Positions 8,547 through 17,767 of a stretch of DNA of 64,000 bases are shown here, piece after piece (position 1 is the first letter of the stretch; each line of letters opens with the position of its first letter). The stretch covers positions 1 to 64,000 of the forward strand of contig NZ_MULI01000026.1 in the NCBI RefSeq assembly GCF_002939385.1, in the 5' to 3' direction. A model generated the notes under the pieces. The model searched no databases and had not been told where the DNA came from. It saw only the letters and a list, made by a program, of their open reading frames with translations. This DNA is from Streptomyces sp. MH60 (lineage in GTDB: Bacteria > Actinomycetota > Actinomycetes > Streptomycetales > Streptomycetaceae). A program made the translations under genes and the position numbers.

Positions 8547-10289
8547 GTCGACCGGCGCCCCGTGCCAGGAACCCCACAGGGCCGCGTACGCCCCGCCCGC
8601 CGCCACCAGTGCTTCGTGCGTGCCCAGCTCGGTCAGCAGGCCGTCCTCCATCACTGCCACCCGGTCGGCGTCGTGCGCGGTGTGCAGGCGGTGCGCGATG
8701 GCGATGACCGTACGGCCCTTCAGTACGGCGGCCAGCGCCTGCTCCGTGTGCCGGGCCGTCGTCGGGTCCAGCAGGGCCGTGGCCTCGTCCAGGATCAGGG
8801 TGTGCGGGTCGGCCAGCACCACCCGGGCCAGGGCGAGCTGCTGGGCCTGCGAGCCGTCCGTGGAGTGCCCCTTCGCACCCAGCTCGGCGCCGAGGCCCCC
8901 GGGCAGCTCCCGCACCCACCCCTCGGCGCCCACCGCGGCGAGCGCCGCCCACAACTCCTCGTCCGTGGCCCCCGGTTCGGCGATCAGCAGATTGTCGCGG
9001 ACCGTCCCCAGGAACACATGGTGCTCCTGGGTGACCAGCACCACCTGGCGGCGCAGCCGCTCCGGACCCAGGGCGACCACGGGCACCCCGCCCACCGTCA
9101 CCGAGCCCCGTGTCGGCGCGTCGACGCCCGCCAGCAGCCGGCTCAGCGTGGTCTTGCCGGCCCCCGAAGGACCGACGACCGCCAGCCGCTCGCCCGGCCG
9201 CACGGTCAGGTCCACCCCGCGCAGCACCTCCCCGCCCCGCTCGTAGGCGTACCGCACACCGGACACGTCGATGCGGTCGTCCGCGGGCACCGCCGACTCG
9301 TCGGCCGCCGCCCGCGGGGCCCGCGCCAGCCCCTCCACCCGGGCGAAGGAGGCGCTGCCGGCCTGCAGTTGCTCGACCCGCATCAGCACCTCGTCCAGCG
9401 GTCCGGCCAGCTGCTGGAGGTACACGGCACAGGACACCACCGTCCCCAGGCTCGCCGCCCCGTGGGCGTGCAGGACCCCGCCGAGGAGCAGCACGCCCGC
9501 CACGGGAAGCACGTAGGAGATGTCCACCGCCGGGAAGAACACACTGCGCAGGAACAGTGTCCGGAACCGGGTGCGCCGCGAGACCTCCAGCGCCTCGTGG
9601 TTCGACGTCACGCGCCGCTCCGCCAGCCCGAACGCCTCGACCGTGCGGGCCCCCGCCACCGTGGCCGCCAGGCTCTCCGCGACCTCCGAGCCGGCCGCGC
9701 CCTCGGCGAGGTAGGCCGCCCGCGCCCGGCGCAGGTACCAGCGCAGCGCCAGCCAGGCCGGCGTCAGCCCGAGCATCCCGACCAGACCGAGCAGCGGGTC
9801 CAGCACGCACACCGCGGCCATGAGGAACAGCGCCTGCACCGCGTTGACCAGCAGCTCGGGACCGGCGTCGCGCAGTGTCGTGCCGACGGTGGTCACGTCG
9901 GCGGTGCCGCGCGTCGTCAGGTCCCCGGTCCCCGCCCGCTCCACCACGGACGCGGGCAGCGCGAGCGCCCGCTCCACGTACCGCTCCCGCACCCGCGCGA
10001 GCGTCCGTTCCCCGAACCGGTGCCCCACGTACCGCGCCCAGCGGGCCAGCAGCAACTGCGCCAGCGAGCACAGCAGGATGGCGAGGGCCATCCGGTCCAC
10101 GGCGGCCACCCCGCCCCCGCCGCGCACCTCGTCGACGATCCGCCCCAGCAGCCAAGGACCCGCGAGACCGGCCAGCGCGGCCAGCCCGTTGAGACCCAGG
10201 ACGACCGCGAAGGACCTCCGGTCGGCCCGCACGAGGCCGGCCGCCGCGCGGCGGACGTCGGTGCGCTCGGCGACGGGCAACTGCGTCAT
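8532..10289 (-). CDS. ABC exporter half-transporter, catalytic partner (degenerate signature motif)
   Basis: A 585-residue fusion of a six-helix ABC exporter membrane domain (about 25-310) and a nucleotide-binding domain. Walker A GPSGAGKTT (373-381), Q-loop VTQEHHVF, Walker B TLILDE (497-502, catalytic Glu E502) and switch His H533 in IAHR are intact. The LSGGQ signature is replaced by STDGSQAQQ (476-484). The ATG overlaps the stop of the upstream gene (10286-12124) by 4 bp, implying translational coupling. That neighbour has a perfect LSGGQ but no usable Walker motifs, so the two are expected to form one heterodimer with a single competent ATP site. Substrate unknown; exporters of this class carry drugs, lipids or peptides. 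Confidence 0.9.
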   Translation of the reverse strand: MTQLPVAERTDVRRAAAGLVRADRRSFAVVLGLNGLAALAGLAGPWLLGRIVDEVRGGGGVAAVDRMALAILLCSLAQLLLARWARYVGHRFGERTLARVRERYVERALALPASVVERAGTGDLTTRGTADVTTVGTTLRDAGPELLVNAVQALFLMAAVCVLDPLLGLVGMLGLTPAWLALRWYLRRARAAYLAEGAAGSEVAESLAATVAGARTVEAFGLAERRVTSNHEALEVSRRTRFRTLFLRSVFFPAVDISYVLPVAGVLLLGGVLHAHGAASLGTVVSCAVYLQQLAGPLDEVLMRVEQLQAGSASFARVEGLARAPRAAADESAVPADDRIDVSGVRYAYERGGEVLRGVDLTVRPGERLAVVGPSGAGKTTLSRLLAGVDAPTRGSVTVGGVPVVALGPERLRRQVVLVTQEHHVFLGTVRDNLLIAEPGATDEELWAALAAVGAEGWVRELPGGLGAELGAKGHSTDGSQAQQLALARVVLADPHTLILDEATALLDPTTARHTEQALAAVLKGRTVIAIAHRLHTAHDADRVAVMEDGLLTELGTHEALVAAGGAYAALWGSWHGAPVDRATD

Positions 10290-12124
10290 CGGGCCGGTTC
10301 CCCTTCTTCGGCGTCCTCGTCGTCCCGCGCGACCAGGGCGCGGTACCCCGGTTCGGTGTCCAGGAGTTCGCGGTGTGTGCCGGTGGCGGCGACCTTGCCG
10401 TCGACCAGGTGGTGTACGACGTCCGCGCGGTCGAGGAGGAGCGGTGAGGTGGCGGCCAGCACGGTGGTGCGGCCCCGGCGGGCGTGTGTGAGGCGGTCGG
10501 CCACGGTGGCCTCCGTGTGGGCGTCCAGGGCGGAGGTGGGCTCGGCGGCGAGGAGGATCTCGGGGTCGGTCAGGAGGGCCCTTGCGAGGCGGATGCGTTG
10601 GCGTTGCCCGCCGGACAGGTCACGGCCTTGCGCCGCGACCCGGGTTCTCAGGCCGTCCGGGAGGGCGCGGACGATGTCTTCGGCGGCGGCGGTGTGGAGG
10701 GCTGCGGTGAGGTGCGCCTTCTCGTCTGCCCCGAGCTGTTGTCGTGCGTCCGCGGGCGCGTTGGGGCCGGCAGCGCCCACGCGGCGGAGCCGCGCATCGA
10801 CACTGCCCGCGCCCCCGAGGTCAGTGTCCGGAGCGCCTACTACCTCGCTCAGGGAGCCTGCGAAGAGGTCGGCTTCCGGGTGCGCGACCAGGATGCGCGC
10901 CCGTACCTGTGTCAGCGGGATGTCGGTCAGGGGGATGTCACCCCAGGTCGCGTCCGACGGGGTGTAGCGGCCCAGGCGGTCCAGGATGTCGCTGGCGTCG
11001 GACGGGCGGGAGGTGACCAGGGCGGTCAGGCGGCCGGGGGTGATCCGTACGCCCGAGGCGGGGTCGTAGAGCACCGAGGGTTCCGCCGGGGCGTTCCGGG
11101 TGCCCGTGTCCGGCTCCGGTTCCAGGCGCAGGAAGGCGACGACACGGCGGGCGGCCACCACGCCGCGGCTGAGCTGGTGGCCCATCTCGATGAGGAACGC
11201 CACCGGCCAGCCCAGCGCGACGACATAGCCGTACACCGACACCAGCTCGCCCACGCTGATGTGCCCCTGCGCCGCCAGCCGGGCGCCCAGCCAGGTCACC
11301 AGGGCCAGGAACAGCACCGGCAGCCCCACCCCGAGGGCCTGGATCCAGCTGGTCACCGCGCCGACCCGGTAGCCCTGCTCGCGCAGCAGGCCCGAGTCCC
11401 GGCGGAAGGCGTCCGCGACCAGGCCCTTGCCGCCCAGCCCGTTCAGCACCCGCAGTCCGCCCGCGAGGTCGCCGATCCGCGCGGTCAGCACGGACTGCCG
11501 CTCGCGGTACTCGGCCTCCCGGCCCTGCAACCGTCCCATGAGCGGGCCGAGCAGCACCCCGAGCACCGGCACCCCGAGCAGCACCACCAGCGCGAGCCGG
11601 GGCGACACGGACAGCATCAGCCCGCCGACCGCCGCGTAGGCGACGACCGCGCCGACGCCCGGCCCCACGGCCGTCAGGGACGTGCTGATGGTCTGCACGT
11701 CGCCCACCCCGATGGTGACGACCTCACCGGCCCCCACCTGCCCGCGCAGCGCCGCCCCGAGCCGGGTGGCGTGCCCGACGACCACCTTCACCGTGCGGAA
11801 GTTGGCGTCCATGCGCACCTTCGTCATCGTGCGGTGCCGCAACATACCCAGCCAGGCGTTGACCCCGCCCACGGCCACCATGGCGCCCGTCCAGCCCGTC
11901 AGCGCGCCCAGGTCGCCGGGCGCCAGGCCGTGGTCGACCGCCCGGGCCATCAGGTACGGCGTCGCCGCCAGCAGCACCATCCAGGCGCTGGCGAGGACCG
12001 CCCCCGCCAGACACCGGGGCCACTGCCGCCGGACCAGCCAGGCCAGGTACCGCCAGCCGCCCCGGTGGTCCGGTGTGCCGGGGTCCTCGTACGCGTCGAT
12101 CCTCACGCCAGACTGTCCCGCCAC
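10286..12124 (-). CDS. ABC exporter half-transporter with a largely degenerate ATPase domain
   Basis: A 612-residue protein with a normal exporter membrane domain (about 35-320). Its nucleotide-binding domain has lost the Walker A motif (TSRPSDASD near 371-379), the Q-loop glutamine (VAHPEADLF), the Walker B Asp (LLAAEPTSALD; A where D is expected) and the switch His (LAATSP). It keeps a perfect LSGGQRQR signature (503-510) and D-loop SALD. A low-complexity insert (about 430-480) sits in the helical subdomain. This is the mirror image of the defects in the overlapping partner at 8532-10289. It overlaps the preceding gene (12103-13983) by 22 bp. It should act as the non-catalytic half of a heterodimer. 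Confidence 0.88.
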   Translation of the reverse strand: MAGQSGVRIDAYEDPGTPDHRGGWRYLAWLVRRQWPRCLAGAVLASAWMVLLAATPYLMARAVDHGLAPGDLGALTGWTGAMVAVGGVNAWLGMLRHRTMTKVRMDANFRTVKVVVGHATRLGAALRGQVGAGEVVTIGVGDVQTISTSLTAVGPGVGAVVAYAAVGGLMLSVSPRLALVVLLGVPVLGVLLGPLMGRLQGREAEYRERQSVLTARIGDLAGGLRVLNGLGGKGLVADAFRRDSGLLREQGYRVGAVTSWIQALGVGLPVLFLALVTWLGARLAAQGHISVGELVSVYGYVVALGWPVAFLIEMGHQLSRGVVAARRVVAFLRLEPEPDTGTRNAPAEPSVLYDPASGVRITPGRLTALVTSRPSDASDILDRLGRYTPSDATWGDIPLTDIPLTQVRARILVAHPEADLFAGSLSEVVGAPDTDLGGAGSVDARLRRVGAAGPNAPADARQQLGADEKAHLTAALHTAAAEDIVRALPDGLRTRVAAQGRDLSGGQRQRIRLARALLTDPEILLAAEPTSALDAHTEATVADRLTHARRGRTTVLAATSPLLLDRADVVHHLVDGKVAATGTHRELLDTEPGYRALVARDDEDAEEGEPAR

Positions 12125-13983
12125 GCCCGGTGCAGATCCGCGAACCGGCCCGTACCGGCGATCAGTTCGTCCGGGGTGCCGTCCTCGACGATCCGGCCGT
12201 GCTCCATCACCAGCACCCGGTCGGCGATCTCCACGGTGGACAGCCGGTGCGCGATGACGACCGCCGTACGGCCCTTCAGCACCGTCGTCATCGCCCGCTG
12301 CACCGCCCGCTCGCCGGGGATGTCCAGCGAACTGGTCGCCTCGTCCAGGATCAGCACCGCCGGGTCCGCGAGCAGGGCCCGCGCGAACGCCACGAGCTGC
12401 CGCTGACCGGCGGAGATACGGCCGCCCCGCTTGCGTACGTCGGTGTCGTAGCCGTCCGGCAGCGCGGCGATGAAGTCATGGGCGCCGATCGCCTTCGCCG
12501 CCCGCTCGATCTCCTCCCGCGTCGCCTCCGGACGGCCGATGGCGATGTTGTCGGCGACCGTGCCGGAGAACAGGAACGCCTCCTGCGTCACCATCACCAC
12601 CCCGCGCCGCAGTTCGGGCACGGCCAGGTCGCGCAGGTCGGTGCCGTCCAGCAGGACCCGCCCGGCGGAGGGGTCGTAGAACCGGGCGAGCAGCTTGGCC
12701 AGCGTCGACTTGCCCGCGCCGGTCGAGCCCACGACGGCCACCGTCTGCCCGGCCGGGAGCGTCAGTTCGAAGCGCGGCAGCACCTCGCCGCCGGTGCGGT
12801 AGCCGAAGCTCACCGCGTCGAAGACGACCTCGCGGCCGGGGTGCTCCGACTCCAGCGGCGGCAGCTCCTTCGGCGCGGTCGGCTCGGGCACCGACGGCGT
12901 CTGGGCCAGCAGTCCGGCGATCTTCTCCAGCGAGGCCGCCGCCGACTGGTACGAGTTCAGGAACATGCCCAGCCGGTCGATCGGGTCGTACAGCCGGCGC
13001 AGGTACAGCACCGCCGCCGCCAGCACACCGAGCGCCAGCGTGCCGTCCGCGACCCGGTAGGCGCCCCACAGCACGATGCCCGCGACGGCCGTGTTGGCGA
13101 TCAGGCGGGAGCCGACCACGTAACGGGCCATCTCCAGCAGCGCGTTGCCGTTGGTCCGCTCGTGCCGGCGGTTCAGCACCGCGAAGTCGGCGTCGTTGGC
13201 GGCCTCCCGGCGGAAGGCGCGCACCGGCCGGATGCCGTTCATCGTCTCCACGAACTTCACGATCACCGCCGCGATCGCCGTGGACCGCTGCCGGTACACC
13301 CGCCCCGCGCGCCGCTGGTAGAGCCGCACCAGCGCGTACAGCGGCACGAACGACGCCACCGCCACGGCGCCCAGACCCCAGTCCAGCCAGAGCAGCAGCG
13401 CGGCGATGTAGACGAAGGACAGGATGACCGTCACCAGCTCCTGCAACCCCTCGTCGAGCAGCTCGCGCAGGGACTCCACGTCCGTGGTGGAACGGGAGAT
13501 CAGACGGCCCGAGGTGTAGCGCTCGTGGAAGTCGACGCTCAGCGCCTGCGCGTGCCGGAAGATGCGGCCGCGCAGGTCGAGCAGCACGTCCTGGCTGACC
13601 CGGGCCGCGGCGGCGATGAAGGCGTACTGGAGTCCGCCCGCCGTCAGCGAGCACAGCAGATAGCCGGCGCCCACCGCGACCAGCGGACCGTGGTCGTCGT
13701 CCCGCAGGGCCGGCACGGCGTGGTCGATGGCGTACGCCACCAGCAGCGGGCCCGCCTGCACGGCTGCCTGCTGGAGCAGCAGAAGGAGGACGGTGAGGGC
13801 GACCCGGGCCCTCATGGGCGCCAGCAGGGAGCGCAACAGGGCACCGGTCGCGCCCGGCGGGCTGGGCAGGACGTCCTGGTCGAAGCCGCCGTCGGCGGCG
13901 TGGTCCGCCGCCTCGGCCGGATCCCCGTGCCGCGGGTCCTGCGGCTGCTCCTTCTTCGGCGCGGTGGCCGTGGGCGCGGTCAT
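12103..13983 (-). CDS. ABC exporter half-transporter (second pair, catalytic Walker half)
   Basis: A 626-residue membrane-plus-ATPase protein. Start ATG 13983 (MTAPTATAPKKEQPQDPRHG) overlaps the upstream stop as ATGA. The frame is open much further upstream, but that part is the shadow of the next gene. Walker A GSTGAGKST, Q-loop MVTQEAFLF, Walker B LILDEATSSLD with catalytic Glu, and IAHRLST switch are intact. The signature is altered to ISAGQRQL. The partner at 13980-15932 keeps LSGGQ but has Asp for the Walker B Glu. The pair is therefore an asymmetric heterodimeric exporter like TM287/288. Cargo unknown. Confidence 0.9.
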   Translation of the reverse strand: MTAPTATAPKKEQPQDPRHGDPAEAADHAADGGFDQDVLPSPPGATGALLRSLLAPMRARVALTVLLLLLQQAAVQAGPLLVAYAIDHAVPALRDDDHGPLVAVGAGYLLCSLTAGGLQYAFIAAAARVSQDVLLDLRGRIFRHAQALSVDFHERYTSGRLISRSTTDVESLRELLDEGLQELVTVILSFVYIAALLLWLDWGLGAVAVASFVPLYALVRLYQRRAGRVYRQRSTAIAAVIVKFVETMNGIRPVRAFRREAANDADFAVLNRRHERTNGNALLEMARYVVGSRLIANTAVAGIVLWGAYRVADGTLALGVLAAAVLYLRRLYDPIDRLGMFLNSYQSAAASLEKIAGLLAQTPSVPEPTAPKELPPLESEHPGREVVFDAVSFGYRTGGEVLPRFELTLPAGQTVAVVGSTGAGKSTLAKLLARFYDPSAGRVLLDGTDLRDLAVPELRRGVVMVTQEAFLFSGTVADNIAIGRPEATREEIERAAKAIGAHDFIAALPDGYDTDVRKRGGRISAGQRQLVAFARALLADPAVLILDEATSSLDIPGERAVQRAMTTVLKGRTAVVIAHRLSTVEIADRVLVMEHGRIVEDGTPDELIAGTGRFADLHRAWRDSLA

Positions 13984-15932
13984 CGGCCGTCCCCTCCCTG
14001 GGATCCCTCGTCGTTCTCGTGCCCGTCGAGCCCGGACATCAGATGGGCGTACTCGGCGCTGGTGCGCAGCAGTTCGTGATGGGTGCCGACGGCGGTGATA
14101 CGGCCCCCGGAGAGCAGCGCGACGCGGTCGGCGAGCAGGACGGTGGAGGGGCGGTGGGCCACGATCAGCGCGGTGGTGTCCGCGAGGACCTGCCGCAGGG
14201 CGGCCTCCACCGCGGCCTCCGTGTGCACGTCCAGCGCGGACAGCGGGTCGTCCAGGACCAGGAACCTCGGTCTGCCCACCACCGCCCGCGCGAGCGCGAG
14301 GCGCTGGCGCTGGCCGCCGGAGAGGCTGAGGCCCTGCTCGCCGACCTGGGTGCCGGTGCCCTGGGGGAGCGCGTGCGCGAAGTCGGCCTGGGCGACGGCG
14401 AGTGCACGCCCCAGCTCCGCGTCGCCGGCGCCCTCGGCGGCCCCCATCAGCACGTTCTGGCCGACGGTGGCCGAGAAGAGGGTCGGCTCCTCGAAGGCCA
14501 CGGCGACCATCGAGCGCAGTTCCTCGCGGGACAGGGCGGTGATGTCCTCCCCGTCCAGCGTGATCCGGCCCTCGGTCACCTCGTGCAGGCGCGGCACGAG
14601 CGCGGTCAGCGTCGTCTTCCCACTGCCGGTGGCACCGACCAGGGCCATGGACTCGCCGGAGCGGATGTGCAGGTCGACGTCCGTCAGGAGCGGCGTGGAG
14701 TCGGGGGCGGCGTCGGGGTAACGGAACCGCACGTGCTCGAACCGCAGGCCGTCGGCCCCCGCCGCCGCGGGCAGTCGGGCCGCTGGGGCGGCACGGGTGG
14801 GCGCGGCGGCACCCCGCGACGCCGGGCCGCGCTCTCCACCCCCCGGCACCGACGAAGGCGCACCAGCACCCCCCGGCGACTCGACCTCCGCGTCCATCAC
14901 CTCGAAATACCGGTCCGTGGCGGTCGCCGCCTCCTGGCTCATCGCCAGCAGGAAGCCGATGGACTCCACCGGCCACCGCAGCGCCAGCGCCGTCGACAGG
15001 AACGCCACCAGCGTCCCCGCCGACAGCGCCCCGTCCGCCACCTGCACCGCCCCGACCACCAGTGCCGCCCCGATCGCCACCTCGGGCAGCGTCACGATGA
15101 CCGCCCAGATGGCCGCCAGCAGCCGCGCCTTGCGCAGCTCCGTGCCCCGCAGTGTGTGCGACAGCTCGTGGAAGGCACGGGCCTGGCTGCGGTGCCGTCC
15201 GAACCCCTTGATGATGCGGATGCCGAGCACGCTCTCCTCGACCACGGTCGTCAGGTCCCCGACCTGGTCCTGCGCGCGCCGCGCCACCGCCGAGTACTTC
15301 TTCTCGAAGATCCCGCAGGTGATCATCACCGGGATGGCGGGGACGAGGATGACCAGCCCCAGCGTCCAGTCCTGGACCAGCATGATGCCCACGCCGACCA
15401 GAATCGTCACGCCGTTGACCAGCAGGAACGTCAGCGGGAAGGCGAGGAACATGCGGAGCAGCATCAGATCCGTCGTCCCGCGCGAGAGCAACTGCCCCGA
15501 GGCCCAGCGGTCGTGGAAGGCCACCGGCAGACGCTGCAGGTGCCGGTACAGATCCGCGCGCATGCCCGCCTCGACCCCCGCCAGCGGCCGGGCCACCAGC
15601 CACCGCCGCAACCCGAACAGCAGCGCCTCCGCCAGCCCGAGGAGCAGCAGATACAGCGCCCCGAGCCACACGCCCGCCGGATCGCGGTCGGCGACCGGGC
15701 CGTCCACCATCCACTTCAGGACGAGCGGGATCACCAGCCCCACGCAGGAGGCGAGGATCGCTGTCACCGCGGCCGTCCCCAACCGCACGCGCACCGGCCG
15801 TACATAGGGCCACAGCCGCAGCAGGGCACGTACGGTGGAACGCTTCTCCTCGACGTCCGGAGCGGGGTCCGGAGCGGCGTCCGGAGCGGCGTCGGGGGCG
15901 AGATCCGTGGCGGGGGCAGGTTTCGTGGGCAT
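13980..15932 (-). CDS. ABC exporter half-transporter (second pair, non-canonical Walker B)
   Basis: A 650-residue protein, first gene of the four-gene unit. The N-terminus has a Pro/Asp/Ala repeat (residues about 9-26) encoded by tandem 12-bp DNA repeats. A six-helix membrane domain follows, then a long Ala/Pro/Gly linker (about 320-365) before the ATPase domain. Walker A GATGSGKTT, LSGGQRQR and IVAHRPST are intact, but Walker B reads FLVLDDPLSALD, with Asp in place of the catalytic Glu. It supplies the good signature for the consensus ATP site shared with 12103-13983. Transcription probably starts in the divergent region 15933-16081, which carries a strong palindrome. Confidence 0.9.
   Translation of the reverse strand: MPTKPAPATDLAPDAAPDAAPDPAPDVEEKRSTVRALLRLWPYVRPVRVRLGTAAVTAILASCVGLVIPLVLKWMVDGPVADRDPAGVWLGALYLLLLGLAEALLFGLRRWLVARPLAGVEAGMRADLYRHLQRLPVAFHDRWASGQLLSRGTTDLMLLRMFLAFPLTFLLVNGVTILVGVGIMLVQDWTLGLVILVPAIPVMITCGIFEKKYSAVARRAQDQVGDLTTVVEESVLGIRIIKGFGRHRSQARAFHELSHTLRGTELRKARLLAAIWAVIVTLPEVAIGAALVVGAVQVADGALSAGTLVAFLSTALALRWPVESIGFLLAMSQEAATATDRYFEVMDAEVESPGGAGAPSSVPGGGERGPASRGAAAPTRAAPAARLPAAAGADGLRFEHVRFRYPDAAPDSTPLLTDVDLHIRSGESMALVGATGSGKTTLTALVPRLHEVTEGRITLDGEDITALSREELRSMVAVAFEEPTLFSATVGQNVLMGAAEGAGDAELGRALAVAQADFAHALPQGTGTQVGEQGLSLSGGQRQRLALARAVVGRPRFLVLDDPLSALDVHTEAAVEAALRQVLADTTALIVAHRPSTVLLADRVALLSGGRITAVGTHHELLRTSAEYAHLMSGLDGHENDEGSQGGDGR
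15854..15900. repeat. Four tandem ~12-bp repeats inside the ABC gene
   Basis: Units of the form CGTCCGGAGCGG repeat about four times, with small changes in the second and fourth. They encode the PDAAPDAAPDPAPD stretch at the N-terminus of the half-transporter and probably arose by replication slippage, so copy number may vary between strains. Confidence 0.8.
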
Positions 15933-16000
15933 CAGGAGCGAGCCTACGGTTCACCACTGACACTGCCCACCGAGTTTCGGGGGCCCACCGGGGTCGTACG

Positions 16001-16028
16001 GGCGCATCGACCGATCGGCTGATGCGCC
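16001..16028. promoter_or_regulatory. Near-perfect 28-bp palindrome in a divergent promoter region (candidate operator)
   Basis: Arms GGCGCATC (16001-16008) and GATGCGCC (16021-16028) are perfect 8-bp inverted repeats around a perfect CCGATCGG core (16011-16018). It lies between the start of the ABC exporter operon (15932, reverse) and the ABC-2 gene (16082, forward), so it could control both. No regulator gene of a class with an obvious matching site is adjacent except the response regulator at 19029. Confidence 0.55.
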
Positions 16029-16081
16029 TTCGAGCGCGTCGGCCGATGTGCCGGACGCCCGCCCGGCGGGACGCTGGTGCC

Positions 16082-16980
<899 letters not shown>

Positions 16981-16984
<4 letters not shown>

Positions 16985-17730
16985 CCACCGACGTCTTCGA
17001 CACCGCCGTACTGAGGACCGAGCTGCGGCTGTTCCGCCGGGAACCCGGCGCCCTGTTCTGGATGCTGGTGTTCCCGACCCTGCTGCTGGCGATCCTCGGG
17101 TCCATCCCGTCCTTCCGCGAGGCCGACCCCTCCTTCGGCGGACTGCGCCCGGTCGACGCCTACGTGCCGGTGGCGGTCCTGCTCGGCCTGACCGTCGGCG
17201 GCCTTCAGGGCATGCCGCAGGTGCTCACCGGCTACCGCGAGCGGGGCATCCTGCGCCGGATGTCCGCCACGCCGGTGCGCCCGGCGGCGCTGCTGTCCGC
17301 GCAGATGGTGGTGTGCGGCGCGGCCGCCCTGGTCTCGGCGCTGCTCGCGCTCGCGGCCGGGCGGCTCGCCTTCGACGTGGGCCTGCCCGAGCAGCCCCTC
17401 GGCTACCTCCTGGCACTGCTCCTTGCCGTGCTCGCCGCGCTCTCGCTGGGCGCCGTGCTCTCCGCGCTCTCCCGCACCACGAAGATCGCCGGTGCGATCG
17501 GGTCGGCCGCGCTCTTCCCGGCGATGTTCTGCGCGGGCGTGTGGCTGCCGGTGCAGGCCATGCCGGACCTGCTGGCCCGGATCGTCGGCTGGACCCCGTT
17601 CGGCGCGGCCGCGCAGGCCCTCAACGAGGCGGCGGCGGGCGACTGGCCGGGCTGGTCCCACCTGGCGGTGCTGGTGGGCTGGACGGTGCTGCTCACGGCG
17701 GCGGCCGCACGCTGGTTCCGCTGGGAGTGA
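16981..17730 (+). CDS. ABC-2 type exporter permease
   Basis: A 249-residue membrane protein with about six predicted segments, beginning MTTDVFDTAVLRTELRLFRREPGALFWMLVFPTLLL-like (ABC-2 membrane family). The conserved motif GYRERGILRRMSATPVRP and the late CAGVWLPVQAMPDLLARI segment are typical of DrrB-type permeases. It overlaps the ATPase gene by ATGA, so the two are probably made in equal amounts. It is followed after 37 bp by the histidine kinase gene on the same strand. Confidence 0.9.
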
Positions 17731-17767
17731 CCGGGGGTGACCGGGAGCGAACGGGAGGGGCGGCGGC

